Origin: Candidatus Bathyarchaeota archaeon
Lineage (GTDB): Archaea > Thermoproteota > Bathyarchaeia > 40CM-2-53-6
Assembly (NCBI GenBank): GCA_005888695.1
Contig: VBBH01000007.1
Coordinates: forward strand, 1-9,407
DNA length: 9,407 nt
Direction of reading: 5' to 3'
A program made the position numbers and the translations under genes. The notes below the pieces were generated by a model. That model did not search any database. It was given only the letters and a program-made list of their open reading frames with translations, and was not told the DNA's origin. Position 1 is the stretch's first letter. Every line of letters starts with the position of its first letter. Of this stretch, positions 1 through 5,928 are shown one piece after another.

Positions 1-1097
1 TTTGCTAATTGAGTGTCAACGCTTGGTCTTGAGTTCTGGGGGGAGACGTTCGAGTTATGCCACATCGCCACATCCAGTATCCACACAGCAGGGTCAATGC
101 TCTGCTGCGAATAACTAGTGTAATACACCCTGGTCGATGGGGTCCCGGACTGGTACAACGATACCCAGTCTGGAAAGAAGATATTGCCATTTGTATCGTG
201 GAATTCGAAAGTGACTTGACGACTGAACGGGTTCACCGCGACGGGCCAAAATACGGTGTTAGTCACTGGTTGTGGCACTCGACTACCTGCGAGAAAATCA
301 TTGTCGACCCCGGTGATTTCCACGCTACCGTAAGGATTGGGAATGTCTTTTTTGGAGGGCGCTCCATAGGTCACAAGTCCAAGTCCTCTCGCAACCGTGC
401 GCCAGTCCGTGGGTTGGGTTGTGGCTCGATAGGTTAGGCTGCCGAATTCTGCTGGTCCAAGAGTGTCCCTGTCATTGGCTGTGTCTGCAACCTCTGCCAA
501 GGCAGCAGGGGGTTGATTTCCAGAATTATCTGTTCCTAAGTTTGGCGTCGTGCCGCTTCCATTTCCACCAGGAAGAGCGAGTAGCCTGCCGTCCATGTAG
601 AAGGACCATGTCCCGTTTAGGTTTGAGTCCATTTTGTATGAGTGCCATGATCCTATTGGCCCGGCCGAGAACTCGGGACCTATGACTGGTGGACAGCATG
701 AACTGTTCTGGGACAAGAAATACTCGTAGAACCAGGCGCAACAGTATGGGCTTCCATCCGTGCTGACCGTCGTTAGATATCCGACTTGGACGAAGGCGCC
801 GTTGGAGAGGTAGCCGCCAACCCAGTACGAATGCGCATCATTGTTTGCCTGGTCATACACTGTCCGAATCATGACGCTCGCACCATAATGTCCAGCACTT
901 GATGAATCTCCAGTCGCTCCCACTTGGAACCAGTATGCCCCGGTTGATGCCTGCTGGTCTATACCGCGGATGGGACCCTGATGAATCTGCAATGGTCTCT
1001 TCGCATTGATGCGTGAAACAGAGTCCAGTTGAGGCGTCATACCTGCGAGTACTAGAAGAGAGAGAAGGCCGATTATTCCTAGGGTTACTGCTCGCAA
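1..1097 (-). CDS. Secreted protein, possible concanavalin/LamG-like fold (3' end off window)
   Basis: I translated the minus strand by hand. One frame stays open from a TTG at 1097-1095 to the left edge, giving 365 codons without a stop, so the C-terminus is missing. The TTG directly follows an in-frame TGA and is preceded by GGGAG (1108-1104) at six bases, which fixes the start. The product begins with an arginine and a hydrophobic stretch (about residues 3-18, LGIIGLLSLLVLAG), a signal peptide without a lipobox cysteine, so export is inferred. Residues 52-170 are rich in aromatic and small residues (AYWFQVG, SYWVGGYLSNGAFVQVGY, GTWSFYMDG); the last pattern resembles the exposed strand of LamG/concanavalin-type beta sandwiches. 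Two vicinal cysteine pairs sit at 119-120 and 134-135. N-glycosylation sequons occur at N131, N161, N179 and N350. I know similar-looking secreted proteins in archaea but no defined function. It lies 26 bases behind the UDG-like gene, on the same strand. Confidence 0.85.
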   Translation of the reverse strand, partial: MRAVTLGIIGLLSLLVLAGMTPQLDSVSRINAKRPLQIHQGPIRGIDQQASTGAYWFQVGATGDSSSAGHYGASVMIRTVYDQANNDAHSYWVGGYLSNGAFVQVGYLTTVSTDGSPYCCAWFYEYFLSQNSSCCPPVIGPEFSAGPIGSWHSYKMDSNLNGTWSFYMDGRLLALPGGNGSGTTPNLGTDNSGNQPPAALAEVADTANDRDTLGPAEFGSLTYRATTQPTDWRTVARGLGLVTYGAPSKKDIPNPYGSVEITGVDNDFLAGSRVPQPVTNTVFWPVAVNPFSRQVTFEFHDTNGNIFFPDWVSLYQSGTPSTRVYYTSYSQQSIDPAVWILDVAMWHNSNVSPQNSRPSVDTQLA

Positions 1098-1123
1098 TCA
1101 AAACTCCCTAGTAGGTTTGATCC

Positions 1124-1687
1124 TTAAACCTTAGACTCCAGATTTCTCATTATGTTGCTGATCTTTTTCCGATAGGATTGTTGCCTACCATGCGACGGGA
1201 AAGGCAACGGTTTCTGATTCAGAATCTTCTCGGCAAGTCCGCACGTTTCCAACGCGTGCTTGACAGGCTCATAGATGTTGGACTTCACGATTATGATCCC
1301 GTCAGGATTTAGTTCTGAGACCAGTTGCACAACGCCAGATGTCCCATCGAGAATCGCACGCCTCCTCTCTCTGTCCGGGAGTTTGTCAACAGGATAAGAA
1401 CAGGTGTCGATGAGAAAGAAGCCCTTTGATCGGAACCTCTCTAACAATGGTTGCTTGTCAACACCCTTCCTCATGATCTCTTTTTCGGGCCACAGACCAA
1501 CTGCTCTCATCGTCTCCCGGAAGAGGTGATCTTTGCCGGTTGTCTCTTGAAAATAGAAGTAGCTTGAAGAAGTCGGAGGAGATTCTGCAATCCAAAGCAA
1601 CTTCACCCTGCCAGGTCTATATTGGTCTCTTGCCGATGAGAAACTCTCGACTATTTCGGCCCTCGACCTAGAAGAAATTGCGGTCAA
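1124..1687 (-). CDS. Uncharacterised protein resembling the uracil-DNA-glycosylase superfamily
   Basis: A 187-residue soluble protein with no signal peptide. The order of elements recalls the UDG/SMUG fold. A strand followed by a loop, LLWIAESPP at 30-38, sits where UDGs carry the GEAPG-like water-activating loop. It is followed by HLFRETMRAVGL at 54-65, then FFLIDTCSYPVD at 90-101, a third strand GIIIVKSNIYEPV at 130-142, and LPFPSHGRQQSYRKKI at 161-176, which resembles the C-terminal HPS-type DNA-intercalating loop. No standard catalytic Asp/Asn of families 1-6 is evident, so glycosylase activity is not claimed; the protein could be a non-catalytic or differently acting relative. The annotated start is TTG, 28 bases after the dehydrogenase stop, with only a weak purine-rich upstream stretch. 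Co-transcription with the dehydrogenase and the secreted-protein gene is likely from the spacing. I am confident that it is a gene and only moderately so about the fold. Confidence 0.8.
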   Translation of the reverse strand: MTAISSRSRAEIVESFSSARDQYRPGRVKLLWIAESPPTSSSYFYFQETTGKDHLFRETMRAVGLWPEKEIMRKGVDKQPLLERFRSKGFFLIDTCSYPVDKLPDRERRRAILDGTSGVVQLVSELNPDGIIIVKSNIYEPVKHALETCGLAEKILNQKPLPFPSHGRQQSYRKKISNIMRNLESKV

Positions 1688-1715
1688 TACTCTGATCTCT
1701 ATCCTGCAGATAGAC

Positions 1716-2885
1716 CTACATTGCGGGTTCGCCGAGGATACTTTTCGAAATTATCAGCCTCATTATCTCCGATGTTCCTTCGCCAATAGTCATCAATCGA
1801 GCATCTCGCCAATGCCGATGCACGTCAAACTCATCCGCATATCCATATCCACCATGTATCTGGATCGACTGGTCGCAAACGTTCAACGCGTTCTCCGTTG
1901 CTACAACCTTTGCCTGCGCCGCTTCTGATTCGAATGGGCGCCCTTGGTCTTTGAGATAGGCCGCCATTGCTGTGAGCATTCTTGATTCGTTGATCTGGCT
2001 CAGCATGTCGGCCAGCTTTGCCTGAGTCAGCTGAAACTCTGATAATGAGTGTCCGAACGCGGTGCGGTCACGGCTATACTTGACCGCCTTGTCAAATGCA
2101 GCCTGGGCGATCCCGATCGAGATGGCAGCGACAGTTATGCGTCCACCAAAGAGCATCTTCTTTGCATACTCTAACCCTTCACCCTCTACTCCCACAAGAT
2201 TCTCTTTCGGGACTCGAGCGTTCTCTAGAACTAGTTCGACAGTGACCGATCCTCTGCAGCCGAGCTTCTCAATGTCTCGGCTGGACTTGGCCTCTTTGGC
2301 GTCGACGAGGAAGGCGGATGGTCCTTTCTCAGTCTGTGCGAAGAGGAAGTATTGGTCGCACTTGCCTCCGTTGGTTGTGAACATCTTTGTCCCGGTGATG
2401 TGCCACTCGCCATTCTTCATCCGTGCCTGTGTGCGCATGTTCCGGGCATCCGATCCAGCTCCGGGCTCTGTGAGCGAGAACGCAGCAAGCGTCTCACCCT
2501 TAACAAGAGATGGAAGGTACTTTTTCTTCTGTTCGGGAGTACCGAATAATCGCAAGCCTTCGCAACACGTACCATGGATGGCCAATGACAATGCAGTGCT
2601 AGCGCATGCTTTGCCACACATTTCCATCGCGGAGGCATAGATTGGCCAGGGGAGTTCGAGTCCACCGTATTCCTTCGGAAAGCTCATGCTGGTGAAGCCT
2701 TGTTCAAACAGCTTTGTCATGTTCTCGGTTGGAAAGCGAGCCTTGAGATCGATCTCCCTAGCAGTGGGTTCGATCTCTTTCTCCATAAAGTCACCGAGAG
2801 TCTCCAATAGTAGAAGGTACTCCTCGGCGGCGAAACCGTACACCATCTGGATCAGGTTCTTCTGTTCGCTTCTGAAGAATGGCAA
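1716..2885 (-). CDS. Acyl-CoA dehydrogenase (FAD-dependent)
   Basis: A full-length family member of 389 residues (usual length about 380). Soluble flavoprotein that oxidises an acyl-CoA to the trans-2-enoyl-CoA and passes electrons to ETF, in fatty-acid or branched-chain acyl-CoA breakdown. Landmarks in order: N-terminal helical domain (about 20-130); the FAD/substrate segment FSLTEPGAGSD at 136-146; the beta domain with TGTKMFTTNGGKCD (164-177); RDRTAFG at 272-278; QIHGGYG at 342-348, which contacts FAD of the partner subunit; and IGEGTSEI, in which E369 aligns with the catalytic base Glu of MCAD/SCAD-type enzymes rather than with the internal Glu of LCAD/IVD types. Chain length cannot be read from the sequence. 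The start is TTG at 2885 with GGTGA about 11 bases upstream; ATG at 2846 (residue 14) is the main alternative. It is the first gene of a probable three-gene transcript. No ETF, enoyl-CoA hydratase or thiolase gene is next to it in the window. Confidence 0.96.
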   Translation of the reverse strand: MPFFRSEQKNLIQMVYGFAAEEYLLLLETLGDFMEKEIEPTAREIDLKARFPTENMTKLFEQGFTSMSFPKEYGGLELPWPIYASAMEMCGKACASTALSLAIHGTCCEGLRLFGTPEQKKKYLPSLVKGETLAAFSLTEPGAGSDARNMRTQARMKNGEWHITGTKMFTTNGGKCDQYFLFAQTEKGPSAFLVDAKEAKSSRDIEKLGCRGSVTVELVLENARVPKENLVGVEGEGLEYAKKMLFGGRITVAAISIGIAQAAFDKAVKYSRDRTAFGHSLSEFQLTQAKLADMLSQINESRMLTAMAAYLKDQGRPFESEAAQAKVVATENALNVCDQSIQIHGGYGYADEFDVHRHWRDARLMTIGEGTSEIMRLIISKSILGEPAM

Positions 2886-2929
2886 GATCTAGCATCTCAC
2901 CCGATATAGGCGGGCTTGGAGGGGAAGCA

Positions 2930-2945
2930 GTGGTTTATACTTTTA
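2930..2945. promoter_or_regulatory. Shared TATA-like element between divergent genes
   Basis: The block TTTATA on the plus strand at 2934-2939 reads TATAAA on the minus strand. Minus-strand initiation about 25 bases away would fall near 2910, leaving a leader of about 25 bases before the dehydrogenase TTG (2885). Plus-strand initiation near 2963 would leave about 12 bases before the methyltransferase ATG (2975). Both distances fit archaeal TBP/TFB promoters. Inferred from motif and spacing only. Confidence 0.45.
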
Positions 2946-2974
2946 CAGTATGGGAGACTGAGAGTTGTTCCAAG

Positions 2975-3823
2975 ATGCAGAAGACAGAAGCCAAGCTCAG
3001 TCCCCACAACAAACTCAATGATCTAACAGGTCGAGAATGGATCAAGTTCACGAAGTCCTGGTTCATCCACAGGCCAGAACGACGAGCGGACGCGAAAATC
3101 CTCCACCCCGCTTCATTCCCTGAGTCTCTCGCAAAGGAATTCATCCTTTTCTTCACAAAAAGAGGAGACACGGTTGTCGATCCCTTCCTCGGGACAGGAA
3201 GCAGCTTGGTCGCCTGTCTAGAAACTGGACGTAACGGGTTCGGAATCGAAGTCATGGAAAAATACAGTTCTATCGCCGAGAGTAGGTTGAGGATAGTTGC
3301 TGGCGAAGCGGACTCTCCATCGACTGTAAAAGTGTTGCATGGAGACTCGAAACATCTCGGAGGATTGTGGGCTAGAGAGAAAATGGGCCTCGCGGATTAT
3401 TGCATAACCTCGCCACCGTACTGGAACCAGCTGAAGAGAAGCGATCTCCGACAGAAGAAGCGTGTAGAGTTGGGATACGACACTAATTACGGCGACAATC
3501 CCGAGGAGGTCGGGCTCATCGAAGATTATCAAGAGTTCTTGGCCGTCCTTAAGCAGGTATTCAACGAGGTCTACAGAATAATGAAGCCAAAGGGATACCT
3601 GACGATTGTTACAAACAATGTCTTCCAGAATGGGCGCCTCTATCCCTTGGCGTTTGATACAGTTCGGACCTTAGCCATAGAGCCTTGCGCTTGGGTCCCG
3701 AAGGATGAGAAGATTTGGTGTCAGGACGATAAGGCACTGTTGCCATTGGGCGTTAACTCAGCATGGGTGGGCAATAGGCACCATCAATACTGCTTGATCT
3801 TCAGAAAGGAAACCAGACCGTAA
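2975..3823 (+). CDS. DNA methyltransferase (amino-MTase, N4-cytosine or N6-adenine)
   Basis: A 282-residue S-adenosylmethionine-dependent DNA methylase. Motif order from this start: the X-like element HPASFPESL at 44-52; motif I DPFLGTGSS at 69-77, which binds AdoMet; GIEV at 90-93 (acidic residue after the second strand); GDS at 123-125; and the catalytic motif IV TSPPYW at 145-150, typical of exocyclic amino methylation. The C-terminal half (about 160-275) contains RIMKPKGYL and ends NRHHQYCLIF, a common finish for this family. TSPPYW slightly favours N4-cytosine or N6-adenine over C5, since there is no PC motif. The frame is open upstream to ATG 2879, but those 32 residues look unlike the family and run over the promoter, so I chose ATG 2975. 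No restriction endonuclease, specificity subunit or other defence gene is adjacent, so it is probably a solitary modification enzyme. Its target sequence cannot be read from the protein. Confidence 0.93.
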   Translation: MQKTEAKLSPHNKLNDLTGREWIKFTKSWFIHRPERRADAKILHPASFPESLAKEFILFFTKRGDTVVDPFLGTGSSLVACLETGRNGFGIEVMEKYSSIAESRLRIVAGEADSPSTVKVLHGDSKHLGGLWAREKMGLADYCITSPPYWNQLKRSDLRQKKRVELGYDTNYGDNPEEVGLIEDYQEFLAVLKQVFNEVYRIMKPKGYLTIVTNNVFQNGRLYPLAFDTVRTLAIEPCAWVPKDEKIWCQDDKALLPLGVNSAWVGNRHHQYCLIFRKETRP

Positions 3824-4032
3824 GCTTCAGGGTTCACCAGCAAAAAGAGAGGAGCGCTGCGCTTGCTGGACGAGCACCTATTCTGCCTTGCTCTTTCCCG
3901 CTTAGCAGCCGGGGCCCCGATACTATCCCTTGTTATGCGTGGTGTCTCTCTTGAATCCCGAAGCCTTGCTCACACGTCGAAGAGTCAAATGTTTGTCCAA
4001 GTTCTAAGCTGAGTAGGGACGCAAGTACTCGT
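3824..4032. other. Convergent intergenic spacer
   Basis: 209 bases between the methyltransferase stop and the stop of the opposing membrane-protein gene. I found no tRNA-like T-arm, no convincing ORF and no known ncRNA motif on either strand. It holds a possible stem of CCAGCAA (3837-3843) with TTGCTGG (3863-3869), containing AGCGCTGCGCT inside its loop, a 10-base palindrome CGGGGCCCCG at 3910-3919, and a small stem CTCGT/ACGAG at 4029-4043 that straddles the minus-strand stop codon. Confidence 0.6.
3842..3852 (-). terminator. Possible T-tract terminator for the minus-strand membrane-protein gene
   Basis: Read on the minus strand this is CTCTCTTTTTG, a pyrimidine run ending in five T, about 180 bases past the stop at 4033 and inside the stem-loop noted at 3837-3869. 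Archaeal termination is driven mainly by such T-rich stretches. The distance makes it tentative. Confidence 0.3.
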
Positions 4033-4920
4033 CTAGTACGAGGCTCCCGTTTTTGATCTAGTGGTTAGGAATAAGATTGTAGAACCGACGGCGACGAACG
4101 AGTAGACGAACACCCAGACCCCTGTCACTAGCGCCCCAGGAGTTTCCGATGAGATTACGTTCCAGTGGATGCCGACTGCCAGTAACGCCAGGCTTGGAAA
4201 TATCATATCCAATGGGAGGAGAACCCTGACCCTCAGAACATCCTTCTGCAAAGACGCCCATCCCGTGGCTATACACGTCGCAAGGAAGAGTCCAGCAAAT
4301 GCTTGTAGAGTTGGTTTTGCAACGTGCCAAGGCCAGAATTGGGCCTGGGCAATATCAGGCGTTAGCAGCATTATTACTCCGAAAAACCCAACGATTAGTG
4401 TCTGGAATCCGAAGAAGAATCGTGCTAAACTTGGCACGGAATCCTTGATTGACACCTTCTCGTTCTCGCTAGACCATCCGTGCCTAGACAATAGTGCCAG
4501 ACACCCGATTGCTGAGGCGCCGAAGTACATGGTCCATACCCAGATAGTGGTGGGTGAATAGGGAGTGAAGACTTGGCCTAGGGACACGATCGAAGTTATT
4601 CCGAAGAAGGTTCCCCCGACAAGTAGGAGAATCTTCGCTCTTTGCCACGCGCGAGCTCTCAAAGCTGCCCAGCAGCCGAATGTTATTGCAAGGAAGATTG
4701 CGCCAAAGAATCTGATTGCGAGTGGCTTGACCATCCATGGCCAGAGGCTGATGCTGATATCAGGATAAACGTAGAATAGTGCCCCAATTACTAGATTGAT
4801 CTCGGAGAGGAAGAGGAGGAATAACCGAGCATCCCTTGGAATCGGGGCCGGTCCGGTTTGGATCTTCAAAGAAGGTTGTTGGCCGGTCAAGGTTTTGCCC
4901 TTGCTTTGGTCAACAAGCAT
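4033..4920 (-). CDS. Eight-helix membrane protein made of two tandem four-helix repeats
   Basis: A 295-residue integral membrane protein of no family I can name. After a polar N-terminus (1-30), two homologous halves follow, roughly residues 31-145 and 165-285, each with about four hydrophobic helices. The clearest shared block is PDI..(6-7 residues)..WPW..KP..(F/A)..FLA..(G)WA.L, at 53-87 and again at 188-224, offset about 135 residues; a charged linker (about 147-163) separates the halves. This shows an internal gene duplication. The conserved WPW and KP at the outer end of helix 2 may form a packing or binding site, but no catalytic motif or cofactor ligand is visible. Start: ATG 4920 overlaps the thioesterase by 34 bases; an internal TTG at 4890 would give a four-base TTGA overlap with AAGGG seven bases upstream and is a serious alternative that loses no helix. 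It is very likely co-transcribed with the thioesterase. Confidence 0.88.
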   Translation of the reverse strand: MLVDQSKGKTLTGQQPSLKIQTGPAPIPRDARLFLLFLSEINLVIGALFYVYPDISISLWPWMVKPLAIRFFGAIFLAITFGCWAALRARAWQRAKILLLVGGTFFGITSIVSLGQVFTPYSPTTIWVWTMYFGASAIGCLALLSRHGWSSENEKVSIKDSVPSLARFFFGFQTLIVGFFGVIMLLTPDIAQAQFWPWHVAKPTLQAFAGLFLATCIATGWASLQKDVLRVRVLLPLDMIFPSLALLAVGIHWNVISSETPGALVTGVWVFVYSFVAVGSTILFLTTRSKTGASY

Positions 4921-5318
4921 GTGCCGGTCGTCTTCGCGATGACCTGATTCTCAGCATTTGTCAGCGTTGCCTCAGTGAAAGCTATCCTGCGACCTCTCTT
5001 GGCCAAGGATCCTTCCGCTCTCAGTAAGCCGCTGACATGTGGCCTGAGAAAGCTGATCTTGAACTCGATCGTTGTGAAATCCTCGTCCGGTCCGAGAGTG
5101 GTCGCGAGTGCAACTCCCATCGCGGCGTCCGCAATGTCTCCCATTACTCCACCGTGCATTGTGCCGGATAAATTGTGAAGTCTTTCGGACACATCCATCT
5201 CCATCAATGACCGTCCCTCATCCAGCTTAACCATCCTAATTCCCAATGTCTTGATTGCTGGACTCGCTGCAGAACCAGATTTCCACGCGGAATAGACTCT
5301 TTCCCGAAGGCTGTTCAT
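4887..5318 (-). CDS. PaaI-type hotdog-fold thioesterase
   Basis: A 143-residue hotdog protein, probably hydrolysing acyl- or aryl-CoA thioesters in the cytoplasm as a dimer or tetramer. The signature (numbered from the longer frame start at 5375) is HNLSGTMHGGVMGDIADAAMG at 67-87. N68, the HGG turn at 74-76 and D83 of IADAA match the conserved Asn, His-Gly-Gly and catalytic acid of PaaI enzymes. A beta-sheet half follows: TTIEFKISFLRPHVSG, LRAEGSLAKRGRRIAFTEATL, QVIAKTTGTCLLT. I chose ATG 5318 because the family is usually 130-145 residues, the extra 19 residues from ATG 5375 look unstructured, and a TATA-like TTCATATTA sits about 31 bases ahead. The stop overlaps the start of the downstream membrane-protein gene, implying translational coupling. 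Substrate is unknown; the acyl-CoA dehydrogenase elsewhere in the window is compatible with a CoA-thioester role but is not in the same transcript. Confidence 0.93.
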   Translation of the reverse strand: MNSLRERVYSAWKSGSAASPAIKTLGIRMVKLDEGRSLMEMDVSERLHNLSGTMHGGVMGDIADAAMGVALATTLGPDEDFTTIEFKISFLRPHVSGLLRAEGSLAKRGRRIAFTEATLTNAENQVIAKTTGTCLLTKARAKP

Positions 5319-5348
5319 TGCTACGGATTGGCTGACCCGAGTTCGAGG

Positions 5349-5357
5349 TAATATGAA
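5349..5357 (-). promoter_or_regulatory. TATA-like box for the thioesterase transcript
   Basis: TTCATATTA on the minus strand, about 31 bases before ATG 5318, predicts a transcript start about 9 bases before that codon. It lies inside the longer frame from ATG 5375 and so argues for the shorter protein. Confidence 0.35.
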
Positions 5358-5427
5358 TTGGCAGGCTGTGGCCATGTAGTCGCGAAACGTTCATCTCAGA
5401 CTTAGTACCGTCATAGAACGTACACCC

Positions 5428-5763
5428 ATGTCAGAAAATGACAACCCTGGAGAACGTGAAGAGGTTCGGAAAGAGATTCGCGATGCACTACGCTCGCTGA
5501 GAAAAGAGGCTGAGCGTGTCGGGAAAGACCTTCAGACCGTAGTGGACTCCACACAAAAATTCTTAGAGACAAAGACCCCTGTCGTCTCATCCACTATAGA
5601 GGACAGCCTAGAGAAAGCCTCAGAGGCTTTCAAGCGGGCAATGAATACTGTGGATCAGCAGACTCGACCCCAACAAGTGCGTATTCTGGAGAATTACAAA
5701 CTGTTCTTGGAAACGCAGTTGACCAGAGTGGAAAAAAGACTCTCGGATATCTCAAAGAAATAA
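5428..5763 (+). CDS. Small charged coiled-coil protein of unknown function
   Basis: 111 residues, no cysteine or tryptophan, no signal peptide and no membrane segment. Almost the whole chain is predicted by eye to be alpha-helical with heptad-like spacing of Leu/Val/Ile: residues 9-50 (EVRKEIRDALRSLRKEAERV and on), 56-75, and 82-110 (VRILENYKLFLETQLTRVEK and on), broken at TKTPVV (about 49-54) and TRPQQ (about 79-83). It probably folds as a helical hairpin or oligomeric bundle, with a scaffold, phasin-like or partner-binding role possible but not shown. It is divergent from the thioesterase with a gap of 109 bases, has no clear Shine-Dalgarno sequence before its ATG (possible leaderless message), and ends at a good terminator, so it appears to be a single-gene transcript. 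Confidence 0.85.
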   Translation: MSENDNPGEREEVRKEIRDALRSLRKEAERVGKDLQTVVDSTQKFLETKTPVVSSTIEDSLEKASEAFKRAMNTVDQQTRPQQVRILENYKLFLETQLTRVEKRLSDISKK

Positions 5764-5768
5764 TAGTT

Positions 5769-5811
5769 GGGAGATTCGGACCCCGTCAATTCTCCCTTTC
5801 ATATCTTTTTC
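5769..5811 (+). terminator. Stem plus T-rich tract terminator
   Basis: Five bases after the TAA of the coiled-coil gene, GGGAGA (5769-5774) can pair with TCTCCC (5791-5796). TTTCATATCTTTTT follows at once. A six-pair stem followed by T-rich sequence suits both intrinsic and archaeal T-tract termination. Confidence 0.5.
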
Positions 5812-5839
5812 TGCGAAGCACTCATAATTGCTCAAATTG

Positions 5840-5846
5840 TTATATG
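5840..5846 (+). promoter_or_regulatory. TATA-like box for the RCK-MscS-APC cluster
   Basis: TTATATG within AAATTGTTATATGC. Initiation about 25 bases later would fall near 5866, exactly at the ATG of a possible 20-codon leader ORF and about 44 bases before the RCK start codon. A second AT-rich stretch at 5799-5810 could be an alternative upstream promoter. Confidence 0.4.
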
Positions 5847-5865
5847 CAGGGGAGGTTTCATAAGC

Positions 5866-5928
5866 ATGAACAAGGTGGGTTGGGCCCTCCCGAGCAGGGG
5901 GATTAGACGTTGCGTGTACTCGTTCTAG
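5866..5928 (+). CDS. Possible 20-codon leader ORF overlapping the RCK start
   Basis: ATG at 5866 opens a frame reading MNKVGWALPSRGIRRCVYSF then TAG at 5926-5928. It overlaps the RCK gene start (5910) in another frame. It has a strong GGGGAGG (5849-5855) ten bases upstream, or would be leaderless if the TATA box at 5840 is used. No similarity to a known attenuator peptide is recognised, so it may be chance. Confidence 0.2.
   Translation: MNKVGWALPSRGIRRCVYSF
5887..5901 (+). promoter_or_regulatory. Possible Shine-Dalgarno-masking hairpin before the RCK gene
   Basis: CTCCC (5887-5891), loop GAGCA, GGGGG (5897-5901): five pairs including one U-G. The G run is the only plausible ribosome binding site for TTG 5910, at eight bases. 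Translation of the leader ORF would pass through and open this stem. Confidence 0.3.

Noticed and set aside
57..437. 126-codon plus-strand frame
   Set aside because: It runs antisense to the secreted-protein gene, whose translation has a signal peptide, an RBS and sensible composition; the plus frame has none.
853..1101. 82-codon minus-strand frame at the start of the secreted gene
   Set aside because: Different frame from the signal-peptide-bearing one; the product is an unstructured mix of Ser, Arg and Cys and stops where the real frame continues.
2062..2640. 192-codon plus-strand frame
   Set aside because: Antisense shadow of the acyl-CoA dehydrogenase, which has every expected motif.
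2879..2974. N-terminal extension of the DNA methylase from ATG 2879
   Set aside because: The 32 residues do not resemble the family, cross the likely TATA element and overlap the divergent dehydrogenase start.
3824..4032. Possible tRNA or small RNA gene in the convergent spacer
   Set aside because: No T-arm of the GGTTCRANNCC type with a matching acceptor stem was found on either strand.
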